64,000 nucleotides of DNA from Gammaproteobacteria bacterium (GCA_003695765.1 RFHQ01000003.1:1-64000); one strand, 5' to 3'; counted from the stretch's first letter, positions 10,223-22,037 are shown. A program made the numbers and translations. The notes: generated from the letters alone by a model not told the origin.

Positions 10223-10275
10223 TGCGCCGACGCCGGAGGCGCCGCGCCGCAATCCATCGCCGCTGACGGTGCCGC

Positions 10276-11598
10276 ATGCCCCTGCTGCCCGTTGACCCCG
10301 ACTGCGACCCGCTGCTGCTGCAGCGGGCGGCGCCGGACCGCTATCCCTGCCTGTTGCAGAGCACGGCCTGCGGCACCGCGCAGGGCCGTTTCGACCTGCT
10401 CGCCGCCTTCCCGCAGGACCGGCTGACCCTGCCGGCGGAACCGTGGCCGCAGCCGGATTTCATCGCTGAATTCGACCGCCGCTGGGCATCGGCCGGCGGG
10501 CCGCCGCCCCCGCCGGGACTGCCCTTCGGCGGCGGCTGGTTTCTGCTGCTGGGCTACGAACTGGCCCGCCAGCTGGAACCGAGGCTGCCGCTGCCCTTGC
10601 CGACCGGCCTGCCGCTCGCGCTGGCCTGGCGAATCCCGGTCGCGCTGATCCGTGATCGCCGGCGCCACGAGGCCTGGGTCGTCGCGGAGCCGGGCTATAC
10701 CGAGGAGGCCGCGATGCTGGCCCGCGAAGTCGCCGAACTGGCCGCCACCCGGCCACAGCGCCGGCGCCGGCCGCATGCCTCCGCGCTGTTCGAGCCCCCG
10801 CCCGAGGAATTCCTGCACGCAGTGACCCGGGCCCGCAGGCACATTGCCGCCGGCGACATCTACCAGGCGAACCTGTCGCGCGAATGGCACGGCCGGCTGG
10901 CAGCGGGTGCCGGCCCCGCCGACGTCTATGAGCGCTTGCGCGAAACCAACCCGGGACCCTTCGCCGGCCTGGCCAGCTGGGACGACTGCGCGGTTCTCAG
11001 TTCCTCTCCGGAACGCCTGGTCAGCATTCGCGACGGGCGTATCGATACCCGCCCGATCGCCGGCACCCGCCCGCGGGGACGTCGCTATGGCGCCGATGCC
11101 CCCTTGCGTGCCGAATTACTGGCCCACCCGAAGGAGCGAGCCGAGCACGTCATGCTGATCGACCTGGAACGCAACGACCTCGGGCGGATCTGCGTGCCCG
11201 GCAGCGTGCAGGTGGACGAGTTCATGGTCGTGGAGTCCTATTCCCACGTGCACCACATCGTCTCGAATGTCAGCGGCCGCCTGCGCCCGGAGGTCACGCC
11301 CGGCGATGCACTGCGCGCCGTGTTTCCCGGCGGCACGATCACCGGCTGCCCGAAGCTCCGCTGCATGGAGATCATCGCCGAACTCGAAAGGCGCCCCCGC
11401 GGGTTCTATACCGGCGCGATGGGTTACCTGAATCACGACGGCAGCGGCGACTTCAATATCCTGATCCGCAGCATCCAGCTGCAAGGCCGTGATTTGTCCT
11501 TCGCCGCGGGCAGCGGGATCGTGGCAGACTCGGAGCCGGAGCGTGAGTTGGAGGAAACGCGGGCCAAGGCCCGTGGCATGCTGCTGGCATTGAGCTGA
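10276..11598 (+). CDS. pabB: Aminodeoxychorismate synthase component I
   Basis: Chorismate-binding: IAAGDIYQANLSRE, PIAGTRPRG, HVMLIDLERNDLGRIC, GGTITGCPKLRCMEII; adjacent to pabC. Confidence 0.92.
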   Translation: MPLLPVDPDCDPLLLQRAAPDRYPCLLQSTACGTAQGRFDLLAAFPQDRLTLPAEPWPQPDFIAEFDRRWASAGGPPPPPGLPFGGGWFLLLGYELARQLEPRLPLPLPTGLPLALAWRIPVALIRDRRRHEAWVVAEPGYTEEAAMLAREVAELAATRPQRRRRPHASALFEPPPEEFLHAVTRARRHIAAGDIYQANLSREWHGRLAAGAGPADVYERLRETNPGPFAGLASWDDCAVLSSSPERLVSIRDGRIDTRPIAGTRPRGRRYGADAPLRAELLAHPKERAEHVMLIDLERNDLGRICVPGSVQVDEFMVVESYSHVHHIVSNVSGRLRPEVTPGDALRAVFPGGTITGCPKLRCMEIIAELERRPRGFYTGAMGYLNHDGSGDFNILIRSIQLQGRDLSFAAGSGIVADSEPERELEETRAKARGMLLALS

Positions 11599-12426
11599 AT
11601 GACCGAGACCCTGATCAATGGTCGGCCCGGCGACAGCATCCCGGTCACGGACCGCGGCTTCGGCTATGCCGACGGCCTGTTCGAAACGATCGCCGTGCGC
11701 GGCGGGCAGCCCCGCCTGCTGCACCGACACCTGGCACGGCTGCGGGCCGGATGCGAGCGGCTCGGCATCATCGCGCCGCTGGCCGTCCTGGCGGCGGAAA
11801 TCGAGCGGCTGGCACGGGGCCGGGCGCGCGCCATCCTGCGGGTCGCCATCACCCGCGGCAGCGGACCGCGCGGCTACCGGCCGCCTGCCGACGGCAGCGC
11901 GCTGCGGGCCGTGACGCTCTATCCGGCCGGCGATGCCCCGCGGGCTTACTGGCGGGACGGCGTGCGGGTCATCCGTTGTCGGACGCCCGCGGCCACGAGC
12001 CCGGCCATTGCCGGCCTGAAGACGCTGGGCCGCCTGGAGCAGGTGCTGGCCCGCGCGGAGTGGGACGACCCGGCGATTGCCGAGGGGCTCATGCGCAACG
12101 CGGACGGCTGGATCGGCGGCACCCGCAGCAACCTGTTCCTGGTGCGGCAGGGGCGTTTGTATACACCGCGGCTGGTATCCGCCGGCGTCGCCGGTGTGAT
12201 GCGCGGCCTGGTCATCGAGCAGGCGCGGCGTCTCGGCCGCCCTGCTGCCGAGGTGGCTGTGGACGATGCGCAGCTCGAATCCGCCGATGAGCTGTTCCTG
12301 ACCAACAGCCAGTTCGGCATCTGGCCCGTGCGGCAACTCGGCGGCCGCACGCTGTCGAGCGGCCCGCTGACCCGGGCGCTGATGCAGGCACTGGCCGACG
12401 AGGGCGTCGAAGAATGCGCCGCCTGA
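11599..12426 (+). CDS. pabC: Aminodeoxychorismate lyase (class IV PLP aminotransferase fold)
   Basis: DRGFGYADGLFETIAVRGG, GLKTLGRLEQVLARAEW, TRSNLFLV. Confidence 0.92.
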   Translation: MTETLINGRPGDSIPVTDRGFGYADGLFETIAVRGGQPRLLHRHLARLRAGCERLGIIAPLAVLAAEIERLARGRARAILRVAITRGSGPRGYRPPADGSALRAVTLYPAGDAPRAYWRDGVRVIRCRTPAATSPAIAGLKTLGRLEQVLARAEWDDPAIAEGLMRNADGWIGGTRSNLFLVRQGRLYTPRLVSAGVAGVMRGLVIEQARRLGRPAAEVAVDDAQLESADELFLTNSQFGIWPVRQLGGRTLSSGPLTRALMQALADEGVEECAA

Positions 12427-13433
12427 GCCTGCCGCTGGTCGTGTTCGCGATCGCTGCCGGGGCGGCCTGGCTGGCCTGGCAGCGGTGGCTGGATGCGCCG
12501 CTGCAAGTTCCGGCCGATGGCTATCTGCTGGAACTCCCGCCCGGCACGACCGTCACCGGCCTGACCCGGCGGCTGGAAGCCGATCGTGTGCTCGGCCAGG
12601 GCTGGCTGCTGGCCTGGCAGGCGCGGCTCAGCGGCCAGTCGCGGCAGTTGCAGGCCGGCGAGTACCTGGTCGAGCCAGGCACGACGCCGCGAGGGCTGCT
12701 GGCGCAGTTGGTCGCCGGGCGCGTGCGCCTGCATGCGCTGACCATCGTCGAGGGCTGGACCGTGCGCGACTTGCTGGCGGCGCTGCGGGCGCACCCGGCC
12801 ATCCGCCACACCCTGCGGGCCGAAGGGCCACAAGCGCTCGCGGCCGAACTGGGTTTGGAGCGGCCGCATGCGGAGGGCCTGTTCTTTCCCGATACCTACC
12901 GCTTTCCGCGCGGGACCAGCGATATCGAGCTGCTTGGCCAGGCGCATGAACTGATGCAGCGCCGTCTCGCCGCGGCCTGGGCCCGGCGCGCGCCAGGGTT
13001 GCCTTTGCGCGATCCGTACGAAGCGCTGATACTGGCCTCGATCATCGAACGGGAGACGGCGCTGGACAGCGAGCGGCCGATCATCGCCGGAGTCTTCATC
13101 CGGCGGCTGCAGCGAGGCATGCGGCTGCAGACCGATCCCAGCGTGATCTACGGCCTGGGCAGCGATTTCGATGGCGATCTGCGGCGCCGCGACCTGCGCC
13201 GTGACACGCCTTACAACACCTACACCCGCAGCGGCCTGCCGCCGACGCCGATCGCCCTGCCGGGCGAGGCCTCGCTGCTGGCGGCCGTGCAACCGGCGCC
13301 CGGCGACGCGCTGTACTTCGTCGCCACCGGCCTGCCGGACGGCAGCCACGTGTTTTCGGCGACTCTGGCCGAGCACCAGGCCGCGGTCGCGCGCTATCTT
13401 CGGCGCTTGCGCAGCCGGCAGGAGCGGAACTGA
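12414..13433 (+). CDS. mltG: Endolytic murein transglycosylase MltG (YceG-like)
   Basis: ASIIERETALDSERPIIAGVFIRRLQRGMRLQTDPSVIYGLG, TPYNTYTRSGLPPTPIALPG. Confidence 0.95.
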   Translation: MRRLSLPLVVFAIAAGAAWLAWQRWLDAPLQVPADGYLLELPPGTTVTGLTRRLEADRVLGQGWLLAWQARLSGQSRQLQAGEYLVEPGTTPRGLLAQLVAGRVRLHALTIVEGWTVRDLLAALRAHPAIRHTLRAEGPQALAAELGLERPHAEGLFFPDTYRFPRGTSDIELLGQAHELMQRRLAAAWARRAPGLPLRDPYEALILASIIERETALDSERPIIAGVFIRRLQRGMRLQTDPSVIYGLGSDFDGDLRRRDLRRDTPYNTYTRSGLPPTPIALPGEASLLAAVQPAPGDALYFVATGLPDGSHVFSATLAEHQAAVARYLRRLRSRQERN

Positions 13434-15027
<1,594 letters not shown>

Positions 15028-15031
15028 CGCG

Positions 15032-15370
15032 ATGTCGAAACCTGGCCTGCTGACATTGACGATCAAGGACAAGAGCGCCTTGTACCTGGCGTATATGCCC
15101 TTCGTCCGCAACGGTGGCCTGTTCATCCCCACGAGCCGCAGTTACAAGCTCGGCGACGAGGTGTTCATGCTGCTGAACCTGATGGGCGAAGACGAGAAGA
15201 TCCCGGTGGCCGGACAGGTGATCTGGCTGACACCGAAAGGCGCGCAGGGCAAGCGCACAGCAGGCATCGGCGTGCAGTTCAGCGATCAGGACGGCGGCAC
15301 CACGCAGAAGAAGATCGAGAACTATCTGGCCGGCGCCCTGGGCGGCGACAAGCCGACGCACACGATGTGA
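15032..15370 (+). CDS. PilZ domain protein
   Basis: 112 aa, NGGLFIPT..., follows holB as in many gammaproteobacteria. Confidence 0.85.
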   Translation: MSKPGLLTLTIKDKSALYLAYMPFVRNGGLFIPTSRSYKLGDEVFMLLNLMGEDEKIPVAGQVIWLTPKGAQGKRTAGIGVQFSDQDGGTTQKKIENYLAGALGGDKPTHTM

Positions 15371-15376
15371 GTCCGC

Positions 15377-16435
15377 CTACGGCTGCTCTGGCAGGCCGGA
15401 CATGTTCAGTCCGCCCTGCAGCACCCGGGTATCGAAGCCCCGTTCGTTGAGAATGAAGGCAGCCGCGGCGCTGCGCCGGCCGGTGTCGCAGCAGACCACG
15501 TAGGTTTTTTCCGGGTCCAGCTGGCTGATCTTCAAACGGATGAAATACAGCGGGATGTTGATCGCATCGGCCTCGTGGTAGGCCTCGAACTCGCTGGGCA
15601 GGCGCACGTCCAGCCATTGTCCGCCGGCCGCGACGATTCGCTTGGCCTCGGCGTAGTCGACCCGTTGCAGCAAGGGCTCTTTCATCAGCGTCTGGAAGTC
15701 CTGCTTGCCGAGGCGCATGACCACGCCTTCCGTCAGCATCGTGACCGTTGCATTCCGGCGGCTGTCGGCGATCAGCGCTTCTTCGCCGAACGTGTCACCG
15801 GGGCCGAGCTCCGCTAGCTTGATGCCATCCTTGTTCAGCGGTGTCTCGCGGGTCACGGAGCAGCGGCCACTGATGATTGCGTAGAAATAATCGCCTTCGT
15901 CGCCCTGCTTGATGATCACCTCGCCGGGCTTGCAGTTCATGCGCTGCATGCGCATGAAGATCGCTTGCAGGTTCGATGGCGGAATCCGGTGAAACGCCTT
16001 GGTATGCAGCAACTGGCTCATCCAGTCGTCGGCACGCGGCGCTTCGGACATGGTCAGCTCGCTGACTTCGTATTGGCCGGTCTGATCCCAGGTCAACATC
16101 ACGTCGAGCAGGTCCGTGTCGATCGAGATGTACTCCGAGGCCTCGACGGCCTTGGCCGTGTAGCGGCGCGGCAGCATCGGCGCCAGCGGCTTGCGCGCTG
16201 CGCCGCTGCCGGCGGCGACGATTTCGGTATTGCCTTCCTCGTCGCACAATTCAAGGCGGCCGCTCAGCAGGTAGTAGGTGCGCTTCTCCGCGTCGCCGGC
16301 TTCGAACAGCAACTCGCCCGGCGCGAGCTGCCTGACCTCGGTCTTCTTGGCCAGCGCCGCGATGTTCTCGCGCTTCAGGCCGTCCAGCGGCGTGAACTGG
16401 CGCAATGTCTCTATCGTTAGCGGGGCATTGGACAT
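15377..16435 (-). CDS. Tandem cyclic-nucleotide-binding-like domains fused to rhodanese domain
   Basis: Two CNB-like modules (APGELLFEAGDAE..; KPGEVIIKQGDEGDYFYAIISGRCSV..GDTFGEEALI) and C-terminal rhodanese with CDTGRRSAAAA active-site loop. Confidence 0.85.
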   Translation of the reverse strand: MSNAPLTIETLRQFTPLDGLKRENIAALAKKTEVRQLAPGELLFEAGDAEKRTYYLLSGRLELCDEEGNTEIVAAGSGAARKPLAPMLPRRYTAKAVEASEYISIDTDLLDVMLTWDQTGQYEVSELTMSEAPRADDWMSQLLHTKAFHRIPPSNLQAIFMRMQRMNCKPGEVIIKQGDEGDYFYAIISGRCSVTRETPLNKDGIKLAELGPGDTFGEEALIADSRRNATVTMLTEGVVMRLGKQDFQTLMKEPLLQRVDYAEAKRIVAAGGQWLDVRLPSEFEAYHEADAINIPLYFIRLKISQLDPEKTYVVCCDTGRRSAAAAFILNERGFDTRVLQGGLNMSGLPEQP

Positions 16436-16528
16436 CGTGGCCTGATCGTATCTTCCTTGCGACCGGGACAGCCCGAGCGGCGCGCTATTGTAACCGCAAG
16501 ATTTTGCTGCGCGGAAGCGAAGCGGCGC

Positions 16529-18580
16529 TCAGCTTTGCCAGTCCGTGAATTCGCGCACGCGCTGCCAGCCGGCGGAGGGCGAGAAACGCTCGCCATGCCG
16601 CTCGGCGAGCTCGCGCAGGCGGGCTTCGATCCGGTCGATGCCGGTCTCCCAGGCATAACGCATCGGGCCACCCCGAAACGGTGCAAAGCCGGTGCCGAAG
16701 ATCGCGCCGGCATCGACCAGGTCCGGGTCGCCGACGACCTCGTCGGCCAGGCAGTTCGCCGCTTCGTTCAGATAGGCCAGCATCAGCCGATCGCTCAGTT
16801 CCGGGTCGACCGGCCCGCTGACACGCTCTTTCTGCGGCTTGCCGTCGCGATAGGCGTAGAAACCCTCGCCGGATTTGCGGCCGAGCTTGCCGGCCTCGAC
16901 CAGGGTCTTCAGTTCCGGTGCGATCGGCCGGCCGATCACGGAGGCCAGCGTTTCGGACACGTGCAGCGCGATGTCCAGGCCAACGGAGTCCGCCAGTTCG
17001 ACCGGACCCATCGGCATGCCGAAGTCGGTCGCCGCCCGGTCGATCAGCGGCAGCGGCACCCCTTCCCGCGCCAGCTCCATCGCCTCGGCCATGTAGGGCG
17101 CGAGGATCCGGTTGACGAGGAAGCCCGGCAGGCTGCGGCAGGGCAGGGGCAGCTTGCCGATCTGTCGGGTGAAGGCGCGGGCGAGCGCAGCGGTGTCCGC
17201 GGCCGTTTGCGGGGCGCTGACCACCTCGACCAGCGGCAGCTTGGCCACCGGATTGAAGAAATGCAGCCCGACGAGGCGGCCCGGCTGCTCGAGGGCCGGA
17301 GCCAGTTCCTGCAGCGGGATGCTGGAGGTGTTGGTTGCCAGAATCGCCGAGTCCTGCATGCGCGGTTCCAGTGCCCGGTACAAGGCCTGCTTGGCGTCCC
17401 GATCTTCGAAGATGGCCTCGATGACGATGTCGGCCTGTGGCACGCCGAGCCCGTCGACGTCGGCCTGCAGGCGCGCCCGGGCTGCGTCCGCTTCGCCTGG
17501 GCCGCGCAGGCGCTTGTCGAACAGTTCGCCGGCACGCTGCAGGGCCGGCTCGATGTATTTCATTTCGCGGTCCTGTAGAGTGACGCTGAGTCCGCGCATG
17601 GCGCACCAGGCCGCAATGTCGCCGCCCATGACACCGGCGCCGACCACATGCACGTGGGCTGCGACGTCCCGCTTTTCGCCGGCTTCGCGTTTGAGCCGTT
17701 CCTGCAGCCCGTAGACGCGCACGAGGTGGGCCGAGGTCGGCGTACGCATCAGCTCGACGAAGCTGCGTGCCTCGGCCTCGAAGGCGCGCTGGCCGCGGGC
17801 GGCATAGCGGCGCCAGAGTTCGATCATCGCGTAGGGGGCCGGGTAGTGCTCCCGCTTCGCCCGTCGCGCGACCTGCTTTTCCATCTGGCCGGCCAGCAGG
17901 CCGCGCACCGGGCCCAGCGACAGCAGGCGGTCCGGCCAGGGTGCCCGCCGCGTCGGCGGCCGCCGCCGCGCCAGCTCCCGGGCGTGCTCGCGCCAGTCCT
18001 CGGGACTGACGACCCGGTCGACCAGCCCCAGCTTCTTCGCCTTGCCGGGCGTGACCGGGTCGCCGGTCAGCATCATCGGCATGGCCGCCCGCACGCCGAT
18101 CAGGCGAACCAGGCGCACCGTGCCGCCGAGGCCCGGGTGCAGGCCCAGCTTGACCTCGGGCAGGCCCAGGCTGCGCCGGCTGCTGTCCAGCGCGATGCGC
18201 CAGCCGCAGGCCAGGGCCAGTTCCAGGCCGCCGCCCAGCGCGTGACCGTTGATCGCCGCGACGCTGGGCCACGGCAGCTGCTCCAGCCGGGCGAACAGCG
18301 CATGCCCCTGCAGGGTCAGCTCCAGCGCGTCCTCGCGTTCCCGCAGCGCGGGGAATTCGCTGATGTCGGCCCCGGCGATGAAGCCAGAATCCTTGCCCGA
18401 GTAAACGACCAGGCCGCGCGGCGGATCGCGCTGCAGGCGGTCGAGGACCTCGTTCAGCTCGCTGAGCACGGACTGGGACAGCACGTTCGTCGATGCGCCG
18501 GCCTTGTCCAGGCAGAGCCAGGCGATCCGTTCGTTGTCATAGGCAATGTGCCAGTGTTGCAGCTGGGCCGGCTTGTTCAT
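16529..18580 (-). CDS. Bifunctional enoyl-CoA hydratase / 3-hydroxyacyl-CoA dehydrogenase (FadB/FadJ-like)
   Basis: Crotonase GADISEFPALRE, NGHALGGGLELALAC; HAD VVGAGVMGGDIAAWCAMRG, GLHFFNPVAKLPLVEVV. Confidence 0.93.
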   Translation of the reverse strand: MNKPAQLQHWHIAYDNERIAWLCLDKAGASTNVLSQSVLSELNEVLDRLQRDPPRGLVVYSGKDSGFIAGADISEFPALREREDALELTLQGHALFARLEQLPWPSVAAINGHALGGGLELALACGWRIALDSSRRSLGLPEVKLGLHPGLGGTVRLVRLIGVRAAMPMMLTGDPVTPGKAKKLGLVDRVVSPEDWREHARELARRRPPTRRAPWPDRLLSLGPVRGLLAGQMEKQVARRAKREHYPAPYAMIELWRRYAARGQRAFEAEARSFVELMRTPTSAHLVRVYGLQERLKREAGEKRDVAAHVHVVGAGVMGGDIAAWCAMRGLSVTLQDREMKYIEPALQRAGELFDKRLRGPGEADAARARLQADVDGLGVPQADIVIEAIFEDRDAKQALYRALEPRMQDSAILATNTSSIPLQELAPALEQPGRLVGLHFFNPVAKLPLVEVVSAPQTAADTAALARAFTRQIGKLPLPCRSLPGFLVNRILAPYMAEAMELAREGVPLPLIDRAATDFGMPMGPVELADSVGLDIALHVSETLASVIGRPIAPELKTLVEAGKLGRKSGEGFYAYRDGKPQKERVSGPVDPELSDRLMLAYLNEAANCLADEVVGDPDLVDAGAIFGTGFAPFRGGPMRYAWETGIDRIEARLRELAERHGERFSPSAGWQRVREFTDWQS

Positions 18581-19320
18581 GTCGTTCTCCGGACTTCGAA
18601 GTCACAGATCAATGGCAGGTGATCGGAATAGCTGACGCGCGGAATCTCGAAGTGCGTCACCTCGATACCGCTGCCGTACAGGATGAAATCCAGTTCCATG
18701 CGCGGTGCATGGCTGGGATAGGAGGGGAGGCTATCACGGTTGGCGCTTCTTAGCCCGGCGGCTTCCTTGAACAGGAAGATCTCGTTCTCCCCCCAGAAGG
18801 TGTTGAAGTCGCCGGCGACGATCACCGGCTTGCGCGCAGCCTTGACCAGTTCATAGAGATGACGGAGCTGAAAATGCCGGTGCCGGTACTTCAGCGACAG
18901 GTGGACCAGGAACACGGCCACATCCTCGAGCTCCAGCTCGATGATCAGCCGCTTGATGCCCTGCTCGAAATAGTGGAAACGTTCGCCCTTCACGGTCGGG
19001 GCCGCCAGAAAGGCATTGGCCTGCTTGCGGAGAATCGGCAGGTACTGATTGACCGACTCGCCGCCGTACTTGCATTCGTAGGACGAGAAATGGCCGAGCG
19101 CGGCGGCGATCTTCTCCGCCTGGTTGACCCGCCCGGTGCGCAGCGAGCCGGTGTCGACTTCGATCAGGCCGACGATATCGGGATGCCGGGCCTTGATGAA
19201 GGCGATGATCTCGTCCAGCACGCCGGGATTCCCGAACAGGTAGCCCGCACCGGGCACCGGCACGTGCGAGGGAACCCCGGTGCCGAGACCATAGCGGATG
19301 TTGTAGACCAGCAGGCGCAC
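18577..19320 (-). CDS. Endonuclease/exonuclease/phosphatase family protein
   Basis: MRLLVYNIRYGLG, DIVGLIEVDTGS, VIVAGDFNTFWG, SDHLPLICDFE. Confidence 0.88.
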   Translation of the reverse strand: MRLLVYNIRYGLGTGVPSHVPVPGAGYLFGNPGVLDEIIAFIKARHPDIVGLIEVDTGSLRTGRVNQAEKIAAALGHFSSYECKYGGESVNQYLPILRKQANAFLAAPTVKGERFHYFEQGIKRLIIELELEDVAVFLVHLSLKYRHRHFQLRHLYELVKAARKPVIVAGDFNTFWGENEIFLFKEAAGLRSANRDSLPSYPSHAPRMELDFILYGSGIEVTHFEIPRVSYSDHLPLICDFEVRRTT

Positions 19321-19483
19321 TGGACAAGTGTACCGCGTCCAGCCCGCGGGCCGCGGCCGGCCGGGGTGGGACGGCGGCCCTTTTGCGGGCGGCCCGGAAT
19401 GTGCTATTACCGTGGGCCGGTGTTGTTGTCACGCGCCTGGTCCGGCAGGCCGGGCGCCAGCTGCCAGCCGGCGGGAGAGGCCG

Positions 19484-19942
19484 ATGTCCGAAAAGGATCC
19501 GATCCGGATATTCGTCGCGCACCTGTTCGACGAGGATGCGGACTACTCGCGGCTGTTCGAGTACCTCGAGAGCCGGGACAATTTCTTCTACGTCAACACC
19601 TCAAGGCCGGACGACATGCCGGCCGGCGGCGGGGAGGCGATCCGCGACACACTGCGCAAGCAGATCAATGCGGCGGAGATCGTCATCGTCCCGGTCGCTA
19701 CTCACAATCGAAATCCGGAACTGGTCGATTTCCAGATGGATCTCGCCGAATCCTTGAACAAGCCGCTGCTCGGCATCCGCTCCTTCGGCGGCACCGTGAT
19801 GCTGAGCAAGGAGCTGTTGCAGCGCTGCGCCGATGTCGTCGAGTGGAACGACCGCGTGATCACCGACGCGATCCGCAAGCTGGCCCGCAACGAGGACACC
19901 TCGCAATGGGAGGTCATCGACTTCGATCCGGACCTGCTGTAG
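19484..19942 (+). CDS. TIR-like (MTH538/ThsB-type) domain protein, stand-alone
   Basis: 152 aa: IRIFVAHLFDEDADYSRLFEYLESRDNFFYVNTSRPDD...LRKQINAAEIVIVPVATHNRNPELVDFQMDLAESLNKPLLGIRSFGG...VVEWNDRVITDAIRKL. Confidence 0.7.
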   Translation: MSEKDPIRIFVAHLFDEDADYSRLFEYLESRDNFFYVNTSRPDDMPAGGGEAIRDTLRKQINAAEIVIVPVATHNRNPELVDFQMDLAESLNKPLLGIRSFGGTVMLSKELLQRCADVVEWNDRVITDAIRKLARNEDTSQWEVIDFDPDLL

Positions 19943-20042
19943 GCGACTTGTTGGCCATCCCGGCCTGACGTAGAATCGCGGCCCCGTTGCAGCATCCCCC
20001 GCCTGGCGGCCGGCGAGCACCGGTGCGCCCGGCCACATTTGC

Positions 20043-21083
20043 ATGACCATCAAGACAGATGCGCTGATCATTGGCGCCGGCCCCTGCGGGCTGTTCCAGA
20101 TCTTCGAACTGGGCCTGCTGGGTATCAAGGCTCATATCGTCGACAGCCTCAATCACCCGGGTGGGCAGTGCACCGAGCTCTACCCGGACAAGCCGATCTA
20201 CGATATTCCGGCGGTCCCGGTCTGCACCGGTCAGGAATTGACCGAAGCGCTGCTGAAACAGATCGAACCCTTCCATGCCACTTTTCATCTCGGCGAGCAG
20301 GTCACGGTCGTGCGTCCGGAAGAGGACGGCTTCTACGTCGAGACCAGCGCGGGCACGAAATTCCATGCGAAGACCGTGTTCATCGCAGCCGGGGTCGGTT
20401 CCTTCACCCCGCGCAAGCTGCGTTTCCCCGAGGCCGAAGCGCTGGAAGGCAAGCAGCTGCATTACCGGGTCAATGACCCGCAGCAGTTTGCCGGCCAGCG
20501 GCTGGTCGTGCTCGGCGGCGGCGATTCGGCCCTCGACTGGGCCGTGGAACTGGCGCCGAAGGCGGCGAGCCTGACCCTGGTACACCGTCGCGACGAGTTC
20601 CGCGGCGCCGAAGCGACGGCGAACAAGCTGCGGGAGCTGGCGGCACAGGGCCGGGCCGAAATCGTGCTGAACGCCAATGCCGCAGGGCTGGAACTGGACG
20701 AGAACGGTCGCCTGGTCGCGGTCACGATCCGCGACAATAGCGATGGCGAGACCCGGCGCATCGAGGCCGATCAGCTGCTGGTCTTCTTCGGCCTGTCCCC
20801 GAAGCTCGGGCCGATCGCCGACTGGGGGCTGGACCTGAATCGCAAGACGATCAACGTCGACACGGCAACGTTCCAGACGAATATTCCCGGGATCTTCGCG
20901 ATCGGCGACATCGCCGACTATCCGGGCAAGAAGAAGCTGATCCTCAGCGGCTTCCACGAAGCCGCGCTTGCGGCCTTTGCCGCGAAGGCCATCATCGAGC
21001 CGGGCAAGAAAGTGCCGTTGCAATACACGACGACCAGTCCGATCATGCACAAGCGGCTCGGGGTCGAAGAAAGCGAAGACTGA
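20043..21083 (+). CDS. Thioredoxin reductase-like ferredoxin/flavodoxin-NADP+ oxidoreductase
   Basis: [90 protein letters not shown]; no CxxC. Confidence 0.9.
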   Translation: MTIKTDALIIGAGPCGLFQIFELGLLGIKAHIVDSLNHPGGQCTELYPDKPIYDIPAVPVCTGQELTEALLKQIEPFHATFHLGEQVTVVRPEEDGFYVETSAGTKFHAKTVFIAAGVGSFTPRKLRFPEAEALEGKQLHYRVNDPQQFAGQRLVVLGGGDSALDWAVELAPKAASLTLVHRRDEFRGAEATANKLRELAAQGRAEIVLNANAAGLELDENGRLVAVTIRDNSDGETRRIEADQLLVFFGLSPKLGPIADWGLDLNRKTINVDTATFQTNIPGIFAIGDIADYPGKKKLILSGFHEAALAAFAAKAIIEPGKKVPLQYTTTSPIMHKRLGVEESED

Positions 21084-21109
21084 ATCCGCTGGTCCCGGCC
21101 GCGCTCAGC

Positions 21110-22036
21110 ATGCCGCAGCGAGCAGCCCCGAGCATCGTGATCGCCCACCGCGGCGCCAGCGCCTATCTGCCGGAGCACAGCCTGGCCGGCAAGGCGATGG
21201 CGCACGCACAGGGAGCCGATTATCTGGAACAGGACGTCGTGGCGACAGGCGATGGCGTGCCGATCGTCTTCCATGACCTGTACCTCGATGCCCTGACCGA
21301 CGTCGCCAGTCGTTTCCCCGGCCGCGCGCGTGCCGACGGCCACTACTACTGTGTGGATTTCGAGCTGGAAGAGATTCGCAGCCTGGGGCTGCACGAGCGG
21401 ATCGACCCGGCCAGCGGCCGGCCTCGCTTTCCCGGCCGATTTCCGCCCGAGGCCGCCCGTTTCCGGATCCCGACACTGGCGGAAGAACTGGCCTTCATTC
21501 GCGGCCTGAATCACTCGACCGGCCGCGAGGCCGGCATCTACCCGGAGCTCAAGGCGCCCGCCTGGCATCGCCAGCAGGGGATCGAGCTGGCGCCGCTGGT
21601 GCTGGCCGAACTCGATGCCGCCGGTTACCTTGCGCCGGGCCAGAAGGTCTTTCTGCAGTGTTTCGACGCCGATGAACTGCGCCGGCTGCGCCCGGCGCTG
21701 CCGGCCGGCCTGCCGCTGATCCAGCTGCTGGACCGTCAGGCGTTGCGGTCGCTGGACCTGCAAGCCATCGCGGCCTATGCCCAGGGCATCGGCCCGCCAT
21801 TGACGGCTCTGGCGGACTTTGGTGCCCGCCCGCCGCGCGCAACCGGCCTGCGCGCCGCCGCCGCCGCCGCGGGCCTGGCGGTCCATGCCTGGACGGTGCG
21901 TTGCGATGCCTTGCCCGAGGGGGCAGGGAATCTCGATGCGCTGTTGCGCATGCTCTGCGGGCGCTTGCGCGTCGAGGGGCTGTTCACCGACTTCCCCGAC
22001 CGGGTGCGTGACTGGCTGGCGCAAGAACCCGGCTGA
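21110..22036 (+). CDS. glpQ: Glycerophosphodiester phosphodiesterase (periplasmic GlpQ type)
   Basis: VIAHRGASAYLPEHSLAGKAMAHAQGADYLEQDVVATGDGVPIVFHDLYLD; GIYPELKAP. Confidence 0.9.
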   Translation: MPQRAAPSIVIAHRGASAYLPEHSLAGKAMAHAQGADYLEQDVVATGDGVPIVFHDLYLDALTDVASRFPGRARADGHYYCVDFELEEIRSLGLHERIDPASGRPRFPGRFPPEAARFRIPTLAEELAFIRGLNHSTGREAGIYPELKAPAWHRQQGIELAPLVLAELDAAGYLAPGQKVFLQCFDADELRRLRPALPAGLPLIQLLDRQALRSLDLQAIAAYAQGIGPPLTALADFGARPPRATGLRAAAAAAGLAVHAWTVRCDALPEGAGNLDALLRMLCGRLRVEGLFTDFPDRVRDWLAQEPG

Positions 22037-22037
22037 G

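Noticed and set aside
9119-10252. 377-aa minus ORF antisense to fabF (and many similar long antisense ORFs, e.g. 11116-12336, 11946-13661, 34435-36036, 56860-59022, 61646-63385)
   Set aside because: Arg/Gln/Ala-rich composition with no motifs, fully opposite well-supported genes; typical of GC-rich genomes.
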